The notes below the pieces were generated by a model. It was not told the DNA's origin. It ran no database searches and saw only the letters and a list, made by a program, of their open reading frames with translations. Position numbers and translations under genes: made by a program. Below, one piece after another: positions 33,972 through 44,080 of a DNA stretch of 64,000 nt. Source of the stretch: Terrimonas rubra. GTDB taxonomy: Bacteria > Bacteroidota > Bacteroidia > Chitinophagales > Chitinophagaceae. Location of the stretch: positions 868,001 to 932,000 of the forward strand of contig NZ_JBHUOZ010000003.1 in the NCBI RefSeq assembly GCF_042686025.1. The letters are read 5' to 3'. The first letter of the stretch is position 1; each line of letters opens with the position of its first letter.

Positions 33972-35498
33972 ATGAAACTATTCATAACGATTATTGCTGT
34001 CGCTTTTGTTTCACTGAGCTCGTGTAAGCGTATGCTGGAGGAAAAACCTTATGGTGTATTTTCTAATAGTAATTATTACAACACAGAGCAGGATGCATTA
34101 AACGCGTTATTATATGCGTACGATCCCATTAATAATATTGAGTATGCGGCAAGGTTTCTTTTTAACCTGGCCGATGTAACAACAAACCAGTATAAATCAT
34201 ACAACCGGGGACTGGCCACACCTTTGTATAACTGGGATGTGAACCCGAATACAGATGAGTTCCTTTACTTTTTTAAGTACGCTTACCTGGGGGTAAGCCG
34301 GGCCAATTCAGTATTGGAAAATGTGCCGGGTATGAAAAATATCTCCACTACCAGCAAAAAACAATTTATTGCCGAAGCTCATTTTCTGCGTGCCTTTCAT
34401 TACTTCATGCTGGTACGTACCTACGGCGAAGTACCCCTGCATGAAAAAGTGGTAGAGAGTATCAGCCAGGCAAAAGCATCCTATGCTTCTATTGAACAGT
34501 TATATGCTTTTATTATCAAGGATCTGGAGGCGGCGATACCGGCTATGGGTATTGCTAAAATGCAGGGCCGGGCAGATAAAGTGGCGGCGCAGTTCCTGTT
34601 GTCTAAAGTTTACCTGACGCTGGCTTCCTCCAAAATGACAGGCGCTGAGGGATATGAGTGGGTAACTGATGCGGAGCAGATGTATGCCAAAGCGGCGGAA
34701 TACGCAGGAGCGGTTGTTAATAATCAAACAACGTATAATCTTGATCCTAATTTATTAAATGTATATGACGTCAATCACCAGGCAGATGGGGTAGAGCATA
34801 TCTTTATTACTTCTATGTACCGGGACGGAAAAGCATACGAAGGTAACTTTTCACAATTACCCCAGATGTATGGTATCGGGCTGCCGGTCATTTATATCTC
34901 CAGTTCTATTACCGGCGGGGCAGGCGTGCAAAAAACCATTGAAGCTACTTCATCCTGGAGTTATTACAGGGTGGACAATGATTTTTATAATACCTATGCG
35001 GACAATGACCTGCGTAAACGATTAATGGTGACGACCATTTACAATGAGAACGGAACAGTACTGGCTACTTACTCACCCTCTAATATAAGCAGCGGTAATC
35101 CTACACTGAATGCTTTTTTCTATCCTTTTTGCCGTAAGTATACCGATCCGTATTCACTGGGTACACGTACCAGCGCCAATCTTTACCTGATGCGTTTTGC
35201 TGAAGCTGCGCTGATATATGCTGAAGCTGCAGGACCAACTACCGAGGGGTATGCCTGGGTGAACAAGGTAAGGGCACGTGCGGGTTTGGATCCCTTACCG
35301 GCAGGGCTTAGTCCGCAGGTGTTCAGGGAACGGATCTGGCAGGAGCGTACATGGGAACTGGCATTTGAAGGGCATGGTATTTTTGAGCTGCGCAGGACCA
35401 ACCGCGTGATACAGGGCATTACCAATAAAACAGTAAAACAGGAGTATGCAAACTTCTTTCCTGTTCCTCAACGTGAAACTGATTTAAACCCTAAATAA
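33972..35498 (+). CDS. SusD/RagB-type surface glycan-binding lipoprotein
   Basis: A 508-residue lipoprotein that forms the lid of the SusC channel and binds oligosaccharide. The lipobox is LSSC with C19; the mature protein begins CKRMLEEKP. SusD hallmarks are the N-terminal ALNALLYAYDPI and KKQFIAEAHFLRAFHYFMLV tetratricopeptide-like helices and the C-terminal WQERTWELAFEGHGIFELRRTNRV. It follows SusC by 21 bp. Specificity cannot be read from sequence. Confidence 0.95.
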   Translation: MKLFITIIAVAFVSLSSCKRMLEEKPYGVFSNSNYYNTEQDALNALLYAYDPINNIEYAARFLFNLADVTTNQYKSYNRGLATPLYNWDVNPNTDEFLYFFKYAYLGVSRANSVLENVPGMKNISTTSKKQFIAEAHFLRAFHYFMLVRTYGEVPLHEKVVESISQAKASYASIEQLYAFIIKDLEAAIPAMGIAKMQGRADKVAAQFLLSKVYLTLASSKMTGAEGYEWVTDAEQMYAKAAEYAGAVVNNQTTYNLDPNLLNVYDVNHQADGVEHIFITSMYRDGKAYEGNFSQLPQMYGIGLPVIYISSSITGGAGVQKTIEATSSWSYYRVDNDFYNTYADNDLRKRLMVTTIYNENGTVLATYSPSNISSGNPTLNAFFYPFCRKYTDPYSLGTRTSANLYLMRFAEAALIYAEAAGPTTEGYAWVNKVRARAGLDPLPAGLSPQVFRERIWQERTWELAFEGHGIFELRRTNRVIQGITNKTVKQEYANFFPVPQRETDLNPK

Positions 35499-35519
35499 TT
35501 AAAGTATTAATCTACTGAT

Positions 35520-36959
35520 ATGAAATTTTTAATCAACTACAGGGCTTTTTTTAGTCTTATTGCAGCCATTGCTGTACTCTTTGTTTCCTGTCAGAAAACG
35601 GAGAACGAACTGACAACCGGGAAAGATTATACCCTGACCTCACAGGCGGAAGTAAATGCCTTTAAAGTAACGAGAGATATCCGTACGCTGACCATCAGTG
35701 GTGAGGACATTACCGACCTGTCGCCGCTGCAATTCAAATCAGCGAAAAATATTGTTATTGAGAAAACCGGTTTAACGGATATCAATATGCACCGGTTAAG
35801 TTCGGTGACCGTGTCTTTTATTATCCAGGATAACGCCCTGCTGACAGCCATCAAAGGACTGGATAATTTGAAATTTGTGAATGGCAGCATGCTCATACAG
35901 AATAACCCCTTGCTCACAAGCCTGGAAGGACTGTTGAATCTTAAAATATTCAAGGGCGATCTTACTATTACGGGTAATATCTCTTTAGGCGAAAATGTTC
36001 CCTGTGTAAGTGATAAAACAGGTTTTTGTGTTATCAAGAGCCTGATGAATAACAGTATTATCAACGGTTTGATCACCTTATCCAATAATCATCCGGGGGC
36101 CGTTTCCGATCCTTTACTGATCGGCGAGACGGGTAGCGGGAATATCATCAGTTATGTGCTGGGCTCTAAAACCGATGTTGACAATTTTACGCCTTTATCC
36201 GATACGGCACAGGACCTGCGCATTACAGGCATGGACATTACGGATGCGGTGATCGCCACCCTGAAGAATAAACTGAAAGGTGTAAAAGGTACGTTGACGC
36301 TGGAAGGTACGGCTGTTACCACTACGGAAAGTTTCTTTAACGGGGTGAAATGCCTGGGTAGTATTGTGCTTAAAAACAACCCGGAGTTATATAACCCGCA
36401 AGGGTTTATGGCCTATACCGAAATAGGCGGTGACCTGGTGATAGAGAACTGTCCCAAACTGGCATTCTGGGGTTTTCCCCGCGGAGGTGCGAGCTTCTCC
36501 GGCATTACCCGTATTGAAGGCAACTTTAAAATCAACCCCGCTTCTTCGCTTGGTGAAGGCGGTGCCGCCTTTGCTTCCCTGACCTATGTGGGTGGCAACT
36601 TTGAAATTACCGGTAGTAAAACCGCAGGTGAAATGTGGAATATGGATACATGGTACCAAACCGGTGGCGGTATCAGGCATATTGGCGGTGACCTTATTTA
36701 TAAAAATCATTACAAGGTAAATGGCCTGGGTGGATTTGAAAACGTGGAGTACATCGGAGGCGATGTATATATCCTTGATAACGGAGGGCCGGATGGTTTT
36801 GTTCCAATACTGAGTGTAGGTGCCAGCCAGATCGGTTTTTGTATTGTAAAAAAATGGATCAATAACGGGGTATTGAAAAAGACCGACCCGGTTATTCAGC
36901 TGCGTGTTAAACAAGGTGATGCATTACTGGACATTGCCACCTTACCTGTTTGTAATTAA
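35520..36959 (+). CDS. Repeat lipoprotein, candidate surface glycan-binding protein
   Basis: A 479-residue lipoprotein of unknown family. The signal peptide ends in a lipobox (LFVSC, C24). The body contains irregular leucine-rich or receptor-L-like repeats: RTLTISGEDITDLSPLQF, LKFVNGSMLIQNNPLLTSLEGL, LGSIVLKNNPELYN, IGGDLVIENCPKL, VGGNFEITGS, IGGDVYILDN. Such right-handed solenoids bind ligands at cell surfaces. Its place directly after SusD is that of a surface glycan-binding protein (SusE/F-like) in a PUL, although it lacks the known SusE or IPT folds. Function is inferred only from position. Confidence 0.6.
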   Translation: MKFLINYRAFFSLIAAIAVLFVSCQKTENELTTGKDYTLTSQAEVNAFKVTRDIRTLTISGEDITDLSPLQFKSAKNIVIEKTGLTDINMHRLSSVTVSFIIQDNALLTAIKGLDNLKFVNGSMLIQNNPLLTSLEGLLNLKIFKGDLTITGNISLGENVPCVSDKTGFCVIKSLMNNSIINGLITLSNNHPGAVSDPLLIGETGSGNIISYVLGSKTDVDNFTPLSDTAQDLRITGMDITDAVIATLKNKLKGVKGTLTLEGTAVTTTESFFNGVKCLGSIVLKNNPELYNPQGFMAYTEIGGDLVIENCPKLAFWGFPRGGASFSGITRIEGNFKINPASSLGEGGAAFASLTYVGGNFEITGSKTAGEMWNMDTWYQTGGGIRHIGGDLIYKNHYKVNGLGGFENVEYIGGDVYILDNGGPDGFVPILSVGASQIGFCIVKKWINNGVLKKTDPVIQLRVKQGDALLDIATLPVCN

Positions 36960-36974
36960 TCTCAAAAAATTGCC

Positions 36975-38255
36975 ATGAAAAAAGGACTATTCATATTGAT
37001 CACTTTATTAGCCGGGATGACAGCCTGTAAAAAAGACGATACGCCGGCAGGTGTTAAAAGACAACCGCTTGAAAGAAATTATACTTTTTCAAACGGGGTA
37101 ATGCCGCGTAACGTGCTGGAGAGTTATCTCTCCCGGGCCATCTCCTTAACTGAATTTGTTAACTCGGATGGGTTTTACAGTGATGGCCCTTACCTGGATA
37201 AGGAAGATGATAAACGGATGCTGAAAAATATCGGTGCAAAATTTATCAGCCGGGCCCTGTATTCCTGGGGTGTTGAAGACCGTTTCAATAACCCCGCATT
37301 CCTGAACAATGCGAAAGCCCTCATAGAGGAGATGCACCAGTTTGATAATGATATTATTTTCCAGGGCGGCATTTTTGAAATAGTAACTCCCAGTGTCAAT
37401 AATATACCGGTGCCGGCCTGGGTGTTTCAGGAATATGGCCTGCCGGTTGTTACCAGGAATTTTGTGTACAACAACATGATCAACTTACAGGGTAACGGCG
37501 TTGGCCAGTGGGGTACGGGCAGTGTGCCTGATATATCCAGAACAGAAACACAGATGTTCTTCTTTTTCCTGGCCAGGCAGTTTATGCAGGCGGGTATTGA
37601 GGCGCTTCACTTCGGGCAGGTAGAGTTAATGGCCATGGAAGACAGGAATAATAATTATGCCGGGTGGAACAACCTGCTGACCAGGATCCGTAATGCGGCC
37701 AAGACCGTTGCACGGCGTGGTACGGTGATCTGTGACGGGCATATGGCCGGTGGCGGCATTGTTGCAGATGGTAAACTGGTATTTGATTTTGTAAGCTTTC
37801 CTATGCGTATAAAAGAAATTGGCGGCGAACCGCAGAAAGGCGAACTGAAAAAATTCTTCCTCGATGCTATTTACGGCATAACCAATGGCGGAATAACACC
37901 AAGTGGGTGGACTTGCGAACAGGTTCCTTATTTAGTGGAGTTTGATAATTATGGTATCAGCGATCATCCCAACGTATCCAGCATTGCCGATCATTGGGTA
38001 TGGGGTTATGATGAAATTACCTGGTTCTATCTTCAACCCGAAACGGAAAAGAATGAATTTCTTTCTTATGCGCATAACTGGATCCGGCATATTGATAATA
38101 TAGGTTATCTCTCCATGCCCGGTAGCCGTGTGGTGAGCCTGGGCGGCGGACAGATTACCCGTTACAGGGCCAATACCCAAAGTGCTACCAGTACCCAGGG
38201 ACAGAACCAGGAAGAGACCATTAAAAAACTGTGGAGCAATGAACAAAATAATTAA
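36975..38255 (+). CDS. Lipoprotein of unknown family, first of two tandem paralogues
   Basis: A 426-residue lipoprotein (lipobox MTAC, C18) that I cannot assign to a family. It aligns end to end with the next gene. Shared blocks include DIIFQGGIFE, VTPxVN, SVPDIxRxET, EALHFGQVELM, MED, DGH, GGITPSGW, PYLxExDNYG and VWGYDEITWF. Conserved acids in HFGQVE, MED, DGH and GYDEITWF inside alternating hydrophobic strands resemble a TIM-barrel hydrolase or glycan-binding enzyme, but this is only inference. It sits between the SusD-associated lipoprotein and a beta-mannosidase-like GH2, so it probably acts on or binds the PUL glycan at the cell surface. Confidence 0.62.
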   Translation: MKKGLFILITLLAGMTACKKDDTPAGVKRQPLERNYTFSNGVMPRNVLESYLSRAISLTEFVNSDGFYSDGPYLDKEDDKRMLKNIGAKFISRALYSWGVEDRFNNPAFLNNAKALIEEMHQFDNDIIFQGGIFEIVTPSVNNIPVPAWVFQEYGLPVVTRNFVYNNMINLQGNGVGQWGTGSVPDISRTETQMFFFFLARQFMQAGIEALHFGQVELMAMEDRNNNYAGWNNLLTRIRNAAKTVARRGTVICDGHMAGGGIVADGKLVFDFVSFPMRIKEIGGEPQKGELKKFFLDAIYGITNGGITPSGWTCEQVPYLVEFDNYGISDHPNVSSIADHWVWGYDEITWFYLQPETEKNEFLSYAHNWIRHIDNIGYLSMPGSRVVSLGGGQITRYRANTQSATSTQGQNQEETIKKLWSNEQNN

Positions 38256-39495
38256 ACTATACCTGCTGCCCTTGCTGTTGGTACAGTTATTTGCCTGCGG
38301 TCAAAGCAAAAAGCAATTATCCTATCATATGGATGGCAAAGGCATTACCAGGGAAGCGCTGGAAAATTACCTTGACCGTGCAGCTACCATGGCAGAATTC
38401 CTCACAGTTGATCCCTATGTTATAGATGCAACCTATCCAGGGAAAGAGGATGATATCAGGCTGATAAAAAACCTGGGTGTAAAATTTGTAGGTCGTGCCA
38501 TCTATCGCTGGGGAAAAGAAAAAGCCCTGAATGATCCGGCGTATTTGGAAAGTGCAAAAAAGTTGGCGGAGCGGGTACACGGCGAGGATAAGGATATCAT
38601 TTTCCAGGGTGGGATCTTTGAGGCCGTTACCCCGGAGGTAAATCTTGTGGCCATACCGGCATGGACATTTGAAGCATTGGGCCTGCAGCCGGAACAGCGT
38701 CATTTCAGGTATGATTCCATGCTGAATCTAAAAAAAACGTATGTGGATCATTGGGGTCCTGGTTCCAGTGTACCGGATATAACGCGGGTAGAAACAAAAC
38801 TATGGATGATGTTCCTCGCCGGCTCTTATATCAATATTGGTTGTGAAGCATTGCATTATGGACAGATTGCATTAGTAGGTATGGAAGATGAAGGGTTTAA
38901 ACACTGGAGATCATACATGGAACAGGTGCGCCGTTATGCTGCCAAACACGCACGCCGGCAATGGGTGCTGCTGGATGCACATACACCTTCGGGTGGTATG
39001 GTGGTTGATGGTAAAAGCCTGCTGGATTTTAATGCTTACCCTTTGCGGATAAAAGAAGTGGTGGATAAACCAATGGAAGGGATTTTGGAAAAAGGTTATC
39101 TGGATGCATTTTATGGCCGGAGCCTGGGTGGTATTACACCATCGGGGTGGAAGAACGATGCCTTACCTTACCTGCTGGAAGTAGATAACTTTGGTTGCAG
39201 TGCTAAACCCGGCGTGGCCGATACAACAGCACATTTTGTATGGGGTTATGATGAGATCACCTGGTTCTGTTTACAAACAGAGGCTTACAGGAATGATTGG
39301 TTGCGTTACGCATATAATTTTATTAAGGAAACAGATAAAAACGGTTTTTTGGCCATGCCGGTTTCAAGACTCATGGACAGGGGTAAGGGGTATCCTATTG
39401 TTAAAACCCGTGCCAATACAGCCAGTGCAGCCGTTCCGGATGGACTTAACCTGGAAGAGACGATTAAAGATATCTGGAACAAAGAAACCCGTTAA
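38239..39495 (+). CDS. Lipoprotein of unknown family, second tandem paralogue
   Basis: A 418-residue lipoprotein starting at ATG 38239, 17 bp inside the end of the previous gene; the frame is open further upstream but this start gives a signal peptide and a lipobox (LFAC, C20). It is a paralogue of the preceding protein with the same conserved blocks: DIIFQGGIFE, SVPDITRVET, EALHYGQ, MED, DAH, GGITPSGW, PYLLEVDNFG, VWGYDEITWF. Differences cluster in loops, as expected if the two have diverged in specificity. It probably arose by tandem duplication within the PUL. It is followed by the GH2 gene after 11 bp. Confidence 0.62.
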   Translation: MNKIIKLYLLPLLLVQLFACGQSKKQLSYHMDGKGITREALENYLDRAATMAEFLTVDPYVIDATYPGKEDDIRLIKNLGVKFVGRAIYRWGKEKALNDPAYLESAKKLAERVHGEDKDIIFQGGIFEAVTPEVNLVAIPAWTFEALGLQPEQRHFRYDSMLNLKKTYVDHWGPGSSVPDITRVETKLWMMFLAGSYINIGCEALHYGQIALVGMEDEGFKHWRSYMEQVRRYAAKHARRQWVLLDAHTPSGGMVVDGKSLLDFNAYPLRIKEVVDKPMEGILEKGYLDAFYGRSLGGITPSGWKNDALPYLLEVDNFGCSAKPGVADTTAHFVWGYDEITWFCLQTEAYRNDWLRYAYNFIKETDKNGFLAMPVSRLMDRGKGYPIVKTRANTASAAVPDGLNLEETIKDIWNKETR

Positions 39496-39506
39496 CAACT
39501 CACATC

Positions 39507-41789
39507 ATGCAGAAAAAAAGATTACTGTTTTTCATATTATCCTACTTCAGTTTTATGTACATAGTTGCACAGGAAAAAAAAGAAACACTTACATGGGAGA
39601 TCGGTTATCATAAAAATGCCGGGGAAACGCCGGCTAAATGGTTGCCATCCACAGTACCGGGAGCCGTGCAACTGGACGTGATGAAGGGTGAAAATTATAA
39701 ACAACCCTACTGGTATGGTAATAATGTAGAACAGTTTGACTGGATGGAAGACTGGTATTTTACTTACAGGACAAAATTTAAAAAACCTGTACTGGGTGCC
39801 GGGCAAAAATTGTATTTCCATTCCAAAGGAATTGACTATCACTTTAAAGTACTCCTGAATGGTGTTGAATTACTGGAACAGGAAGGCATGTTTACGTACG
39901 TTGATATTGATTTGACCAGTGCCTTAAAGGAAACAAATGAACTTAAAATTGTGATACGGCCTGTACCTAAAATTAAAGAAGCTGCCACTTTTGTAAAGGG
40001 AACCGAAACATACCGGCAAAATGCAAGGGAGAGTGCCAAGCCTGCCGTAAGTTATGGCTGGGACTGGCATCCGCGTTTGGTAACCAGGGGTATCTGGGAT
40101 GAAACCTACCTGTCCATTCGTAATGAAGCCCATATAACCACTACCGATATTACTTATGAATTAAATGAAGCGCTTACTGCGGCACAGGTTAGGCTGAATG
40201 TGGAAGGAACATCGTTAGCCGGAAAAAATTTTAAGTGGCTGCTGAAAGATAATACCGGTAAAACCGTATCAGCACAAACGGGCCAGCTGCAAAGCGGGAA
40301 AGAGGTAATTATAGGGAAGCTGGACAATATAAAACTTTGGTGGCCTAACGGATATGGTGAGCCGGTATTATACACCAGCGAACTGGAATTATATGATGCC
40401 GGTAAAAAATTACTTGATCGCAAGGTGAGCAGGATCGGTTTCCGCAAGGTGAAACTGTTGATGAATGAAGGCGCCTGGGATGAGCCTAATATTTTCCCGG
40501 TAACCAGGAATGTATCCCCATCCAGTTTTGAAATTAATGGCAAACGCATTTTTGCCAAAGGAACCAACTGGGTGCATCCTGAAATATTTGTGGGCACTAT
40601 TACTCCGTCCCTGTACGAAACGCAGGTTAAGCTGGCGAAGGAAGCCAACATGAATATATTACGTGTATGGGGTGGTGGTATTACCAATAAAGAATCTTTT
40701 TATGATTATTGTGATCAGTATGGTATGCTGGTATGGCAGGAGTTCCCGCTGGCCTGTAATAATTATACTGATGATGCAGCTTATCTCAGGGTGCTGGAAC
40801 AGGAGGCCCGCTCTATTGTCAGCCGTATAAAACAACATGCTTCTCTTGTATTATGGAGCGGAGGTAATGAGTTGTTCAATAGCTGGAGCCGTATGACGGA
40901 CCAGTCACTGGCCCTGCGTATGCTGAACAGTATCTGTTACCAGTTAGATCCTAAAACACCCTTTATTTATACGTCACCACAGTTTGGCATGGGGCATGGA
41001 TATTATGTATTTGCTGATCTTGAAAAAAAGGAAGAGTTGTACCAATGGATGGCCAGGGCCAATAAAACAGCTTATACGGAATTCGGTGTACCCGGTGCGG
41101 CAAATGTGGAAGTGCTGAAATCCTTTATTCCTGCAGCAGAGTTGTTTCCTCCGGCATTGAATACGACCTGGGAATCACATCACGGGCTTGGCGCCTGGGG
41201 TGATAAACGCTGGCTGGATATGCCGGTACTCGAACATTATTTTGGAAAAATTGAATCGCTGGAAGATCTGGTGAAATACAGCCAGCTCACGCAATCAGAA
41301 GGGTTACAATTTATTTATGAAGAAGCCCGCCGGCAAAAGCCTTATTGCAGCATGGCCCTTAACTGGTGTTTCCAGGAACCCTGGCCCAGTGCCGCCAATA
41401 ACAGTTTATTAAACTGGCCCAATGTAATAAAACCCGCTTATTATGCGGTAGCGAAAGCTTGCCGTCCCATACTGGCAAGTGTACGTGCTCCCAAATTTTC
41501 ATGGACAAAAGGGGAAGCTTTTACGGGTGAGGTATTTATGCTGAATGATACGCATCAATCATTGGAAGCCGGTGAGGCAACCGTAACTATCCTGTTTGAT
41601 GGTAAAGAACAAACCTTGCTGAACTGGGCATTTGCCGCAACAAAGGCATTTGAAAATATAGAGGGCCCCACAGCAAGAATCATACTGCCGGCAATAAAGG
41701 ACCAGTTTTTTAAAATAAAAGTGACGGTGAAAGGAAAGCCTGAATACACTTCAGTATATACCTTCCTGTTTAAAGAGGCCGGTAAATAA
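39507..41789 (+). CDS. GH2 beta-mannosidase-like glycoside hydrolase
   Basis: A 760-residue secreted enzyme with a signal peptide ending at about YIVAQ. The architecture is galactose-binding-like sandwich, immunoglobulin-like domain, and TIM barrel. The acid/base E455 lies in LWSGGNE and the probable nucleophile E525 in AYTEFG. GNE instead of LacZ-type GNEGG, the WDWHPRL motif and the overall length resemble beta-mannosidases or exo-beta-glucosaminidases rather than beta-galactosidases. With the GH92 enzyme downstream it suggests a mannose-rich or N-glycan-like substrate. It belongs to the SusCD operon. Confidence 0.87.
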   Translation: MQKKRLLFFILSYFSFMYIVAQEKKETLTWEIGYHKNAGETPAKWLPSTVPGAVQLDVMKGENYKQPYWYGNNVEQFDWMEDWYFTYRTKFKKPVLGAGQKLYFHSKGIDYHFKVLLNGVELLEQEGMFTYVDIDLTSALKETNELKIVIRPVPKIKEAATFVKGTETYRQNARESAKPAVSYGWDWHPRLVTRGIWDETYLSIRNEAHITTTDITYELNEALTAAQVRLNVEGTSLAGKNFKWLLKDNTGKTVSAQTGQLQSGKEVIIGKLDNIKLWWPNGYGEPVLYTSELELYDAGKKLLDRKVSRIGFRKVKLLMNEGAWDEPNIFPVTRNVSPSSFEINGKRIFAKGTNWVHPEIFVGTITPSLYETQVKLAKEANMNILRVWGGGITNKESFYDYCDQYGMLVWQEFPLACNNYTDDAAYLRVLEQEARSIVSRIKQHASLVLWSGGNELFNSWSRMTDQSLALRMLNSICYQLDPKTPFIYTSPQFGMGHGYYVFADLEKKEELYQWMARANKTAYTEFGVPGAANVEVLKSFIPAAELFPPALNTTWESHHGLGAWGDKRWLDMPVLEHYFGKIESLEDLVKYSQLTQSEGLQFIYEEARRQKPYCSMALNWCFQEPWPSAANNSLLNWPNVIKPAYYAVAKACRPILASVRAPKFSWTKGEAFTGEVFMLNDTHQSLEAGEATVTILFDGKEQTLLNWAFAATKAFENIEGPTARIILPAIKDQFFKIKVTVKGKPEYTSVYTFLFKEAGK

Positions 41790-41837
41790 AAAATGATCAG
41801 GTGTTTTGATAATTGGTAATAACAGATCTATACTAAA

Positions 41838-44048
41838 ATGATGAGCATGAAAAAAATGTTGTTTGCACTCTTATTGGTCTCTTCGCAAATAATAGCCCAG
41901 CAGTCTTCCCCGTTATCGCTGGTAGACCCTACCATTGGTGGCGTAGGTGTATTGCTGGAGCCGATCAGGCCTACGGTGCATTTACCAAACGCTATGCTGC
42001 GTATGTACCCCATGAAGCGTGACCAGATTGACGACCAGATCGCTTATTTCCCATTAAATGTGCCTTCACACCGGCTTAACTGGGTATTTGGTTTCCTGCC
42101 GGTGAGTGGTCCCGTAACGGCGGGTAGCTGGAAACAGAAGCTGACCATAGAAAATGAACAGACAACACCTTACTATTACAAAGTTTCCTCGGAAGATGCA
42201 GCGCATGATGTTGAATTTACAGTAGCCGAAAGAAGCGGTTATTTCCGCATCAACTTTAAAAATAAAGAAGATCAATACCTGCGTTTTGGCACTTTGAATG
42301 GAAACGGGTCAATAGAAGTCACCGGCAAAAGAATGATTACCGGCACCGAAAATTTCTTTGGCATGAAAGCCTATTTCTATGCGGAAACTGATGTTGACAT
42401 ACTATCGGTGGAGAAAGGTGAGCAAGGGAATAATAAATTGATACTCGCAAAAATAGGAACAGGAACAAAGAAAGTAGGCATGCGTTATGGTGTGTCCTAT
42501 ATAAGCATTGAACAGGCAAAACATAACCTGCAGCAGGAAATTAAAAACTGGGATTTTGCGGTTTTAAAAAATGCTGCTGTTAAAGTATGGGAAAAAGCCT
42601 TGTCGAAGATACAGGTGAAGGGTGGCAGCCCTGCACAGCAGCGTGTGTTCTACACATCGCTTTACCGTAGTTACGAACGGATGGTCAATATCAATGAATA
42701 CGGAAAGTATTACAGTGCCTATGATCATGCTGTACATACATCGGATGCACCTTTTTACGTGGACAACTGGTTATGGGATACCTATATCGCACTGGAACCA
42801 TTGCATATGATCCTTGACCCTGCGAAGGAAGCAGAAAAGATCAGGTCATATATTACGATGTATGAGCAAACCGGCTGGATGCCTTCTTTCTCTACGGTAT
42901 TTGGTGACTGGCCGGCGATGACCGGTAATAATGCCGCTATCTGGATGGCTGATGCCTGGTATAAAGGCATCCGTGATTTTGATATAAAGAAAGCCTACGC
43001 CGGCATGAGAAAGGGATCACTTGAATCAACACTGCTGCCCTGGAACAATGGCCCTGCTACTTCACTTGATTCGTTTTACAACAAACATGGTTATATGCCG
43101 GGGTTAAGGCCGGGTGAAAAAGAAACAGAGCCAAGAGTGGATACCGGCTGGGAAAAACGCCAGGCTGTTTCAGTGACCATTGATAACAGTTACAGCGACT
43201 GGTGTATTGCCATACTGGCCGCCGCAGCGGGAAGGCCCGAAGACCGTGACCTGTTCCTGAAAAGAGCAAAATATTATGAAAACGTATTCCGTAAAGAGAA
43301 GGGTATAGTATGGCCAAAAGATAAAGAGGGCAATTGGATAGAACCCTATGATCCCAGTTTGTCAGGTCGTGAATATTTCACAGAGATCAATGCGTATAAT
43401 TTTAACTGGTCTGCCAAGCATGATTTTAAAGGATTGTTTGATTTAATGGGTGGTAAGCAGGCTACAGAAGCGAAACTGGACCAGTTGTATCGTGAGGACC
43501 TGGGGCTGCCGCGTTATAAATTCTGGCGCATACAGCCCGATGCTACCGGCCTGGTAGGACAGTTTGTAATGGGCAATGAGCCCAGCCTGCATATACCATA
43601 TTTGTATAACTATGTGGGTGCGCCCTGGAAAACACAGAAGCGCATACGTATGTTACTGGACACCTGGTTTACGGATAATCTTTTTGGTATGCCCGGTGAT
43701 GAAGATGGCGGCGGAATGAGCGCCTTTGTGGTATTCTCTATGATGGGTTTCTTCCCCGTAACACCCGGTATACCGCTATATACGATCGGCAGCCCGGTAT
43801 TCAATCATATTTCCATGGCTTTACCGAACGGTAAACAATTTAAAATAACGGCCATTAATAATTCCCCAACGCATAAATACATTCAATCTGCTGTACTAAA
43901 CGGTAAGCCCTTAACCAAAACATGGTTTACGCATAAGGAATTGATGAACGGCGGTGAATTAAAACTGACAATGGGCCCTACGCCTAACAGGCTATGGGGT
44001 GCAGGCCCCGATGATGCTCCGCCATCGGCATTGGATTACAGGCCATAA
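41838..44048 (+). CDS. GH92 alpha-mannosidase
   Basis: A secreted calcium-dependent exo-alpha-mannosidase of 736 residues (signal peptide ending SQIIAQ). The diagnostic GH92 C-terminal block is present: GNEPSLHIPYLYNYVG, APWKTQ, LFGMPGDEDGGGMSAF, FFPVTPGIPLYTIGSPVF. The usual GNDD or GNEDxG is here GDEDGG, a small deviation that keeps the acidic residues. The family removes alpha-1,2-, 1,3-, 1,4- or 1,6-linked mannose from mannans or N-glycans. It is in the same operon as the beta-mannosidase-like enzyme. Confidence 0.93.
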   Translation: MMSMKKMLFALLLVSSQIIAQQSSPLSLVDPTIGGVGVLLEPIRPTVHLPNAMLRMYPMKRDQIDDQIAYFPLNVPSHRLNWVFGFLPVSGPVTAGSWKQKLTIENEQTTPYYYKVSSEDAAHDVEFTVAERSGYFRINFKNKEDQYLRFGTLNGNGSIEVTGKRMITGTENFFGMKAYFYAETDVDILSVEKGEQGNNKLILAKIGTGTKKVGMRYGVSYISIEQAKHNLQQEIKNWDFAVLKNAAVKVWEKALSKIQVKGGSPAQQRVFYTSLYRSYERMVNINEYGKYYSAYDHAVHTSDAPFYVDNWLWDTYIALEPLHMILDPAKEAEKIRSYITMYEQTGWMPSFSTVFGDWPAMTGNNAAIWMADAWYKGIRDFDIKKAYAGMRKGSLESTLLPWNNGPATSLDSFYNKHGYMPGLRPGEKETEPRVDTGWEKRQAVSVTIDNSYSDWCIAILAAAAGRPEDRDLFLKRAKYYENVFRKEKGIVWPKDKEGNWIEPYDPSLSGREYFTEINAYNFNWSAKHDFKGLFDLMGGKQATEAKLDQLYREDLGLPRYKFWRIQPDATGLVGQFVMGNEPSLHIPYLYNYVGAPWKTQKRIRMLLDTWFTDNLFGMPGDEDGGGMSAFVVFSMMGFFPVTPGIPLYTIGSPVFNHISMALPNGKQFKITAINNSPTHKYIQSAVLNGKPLTKTWFTHKELMNGGELKLTMGPTPNRLWGAGPDDAPPSALDYRP

Positions 44049-44080
44049 TAAAAGAACCATCACGAATAAATTTAAACAGC

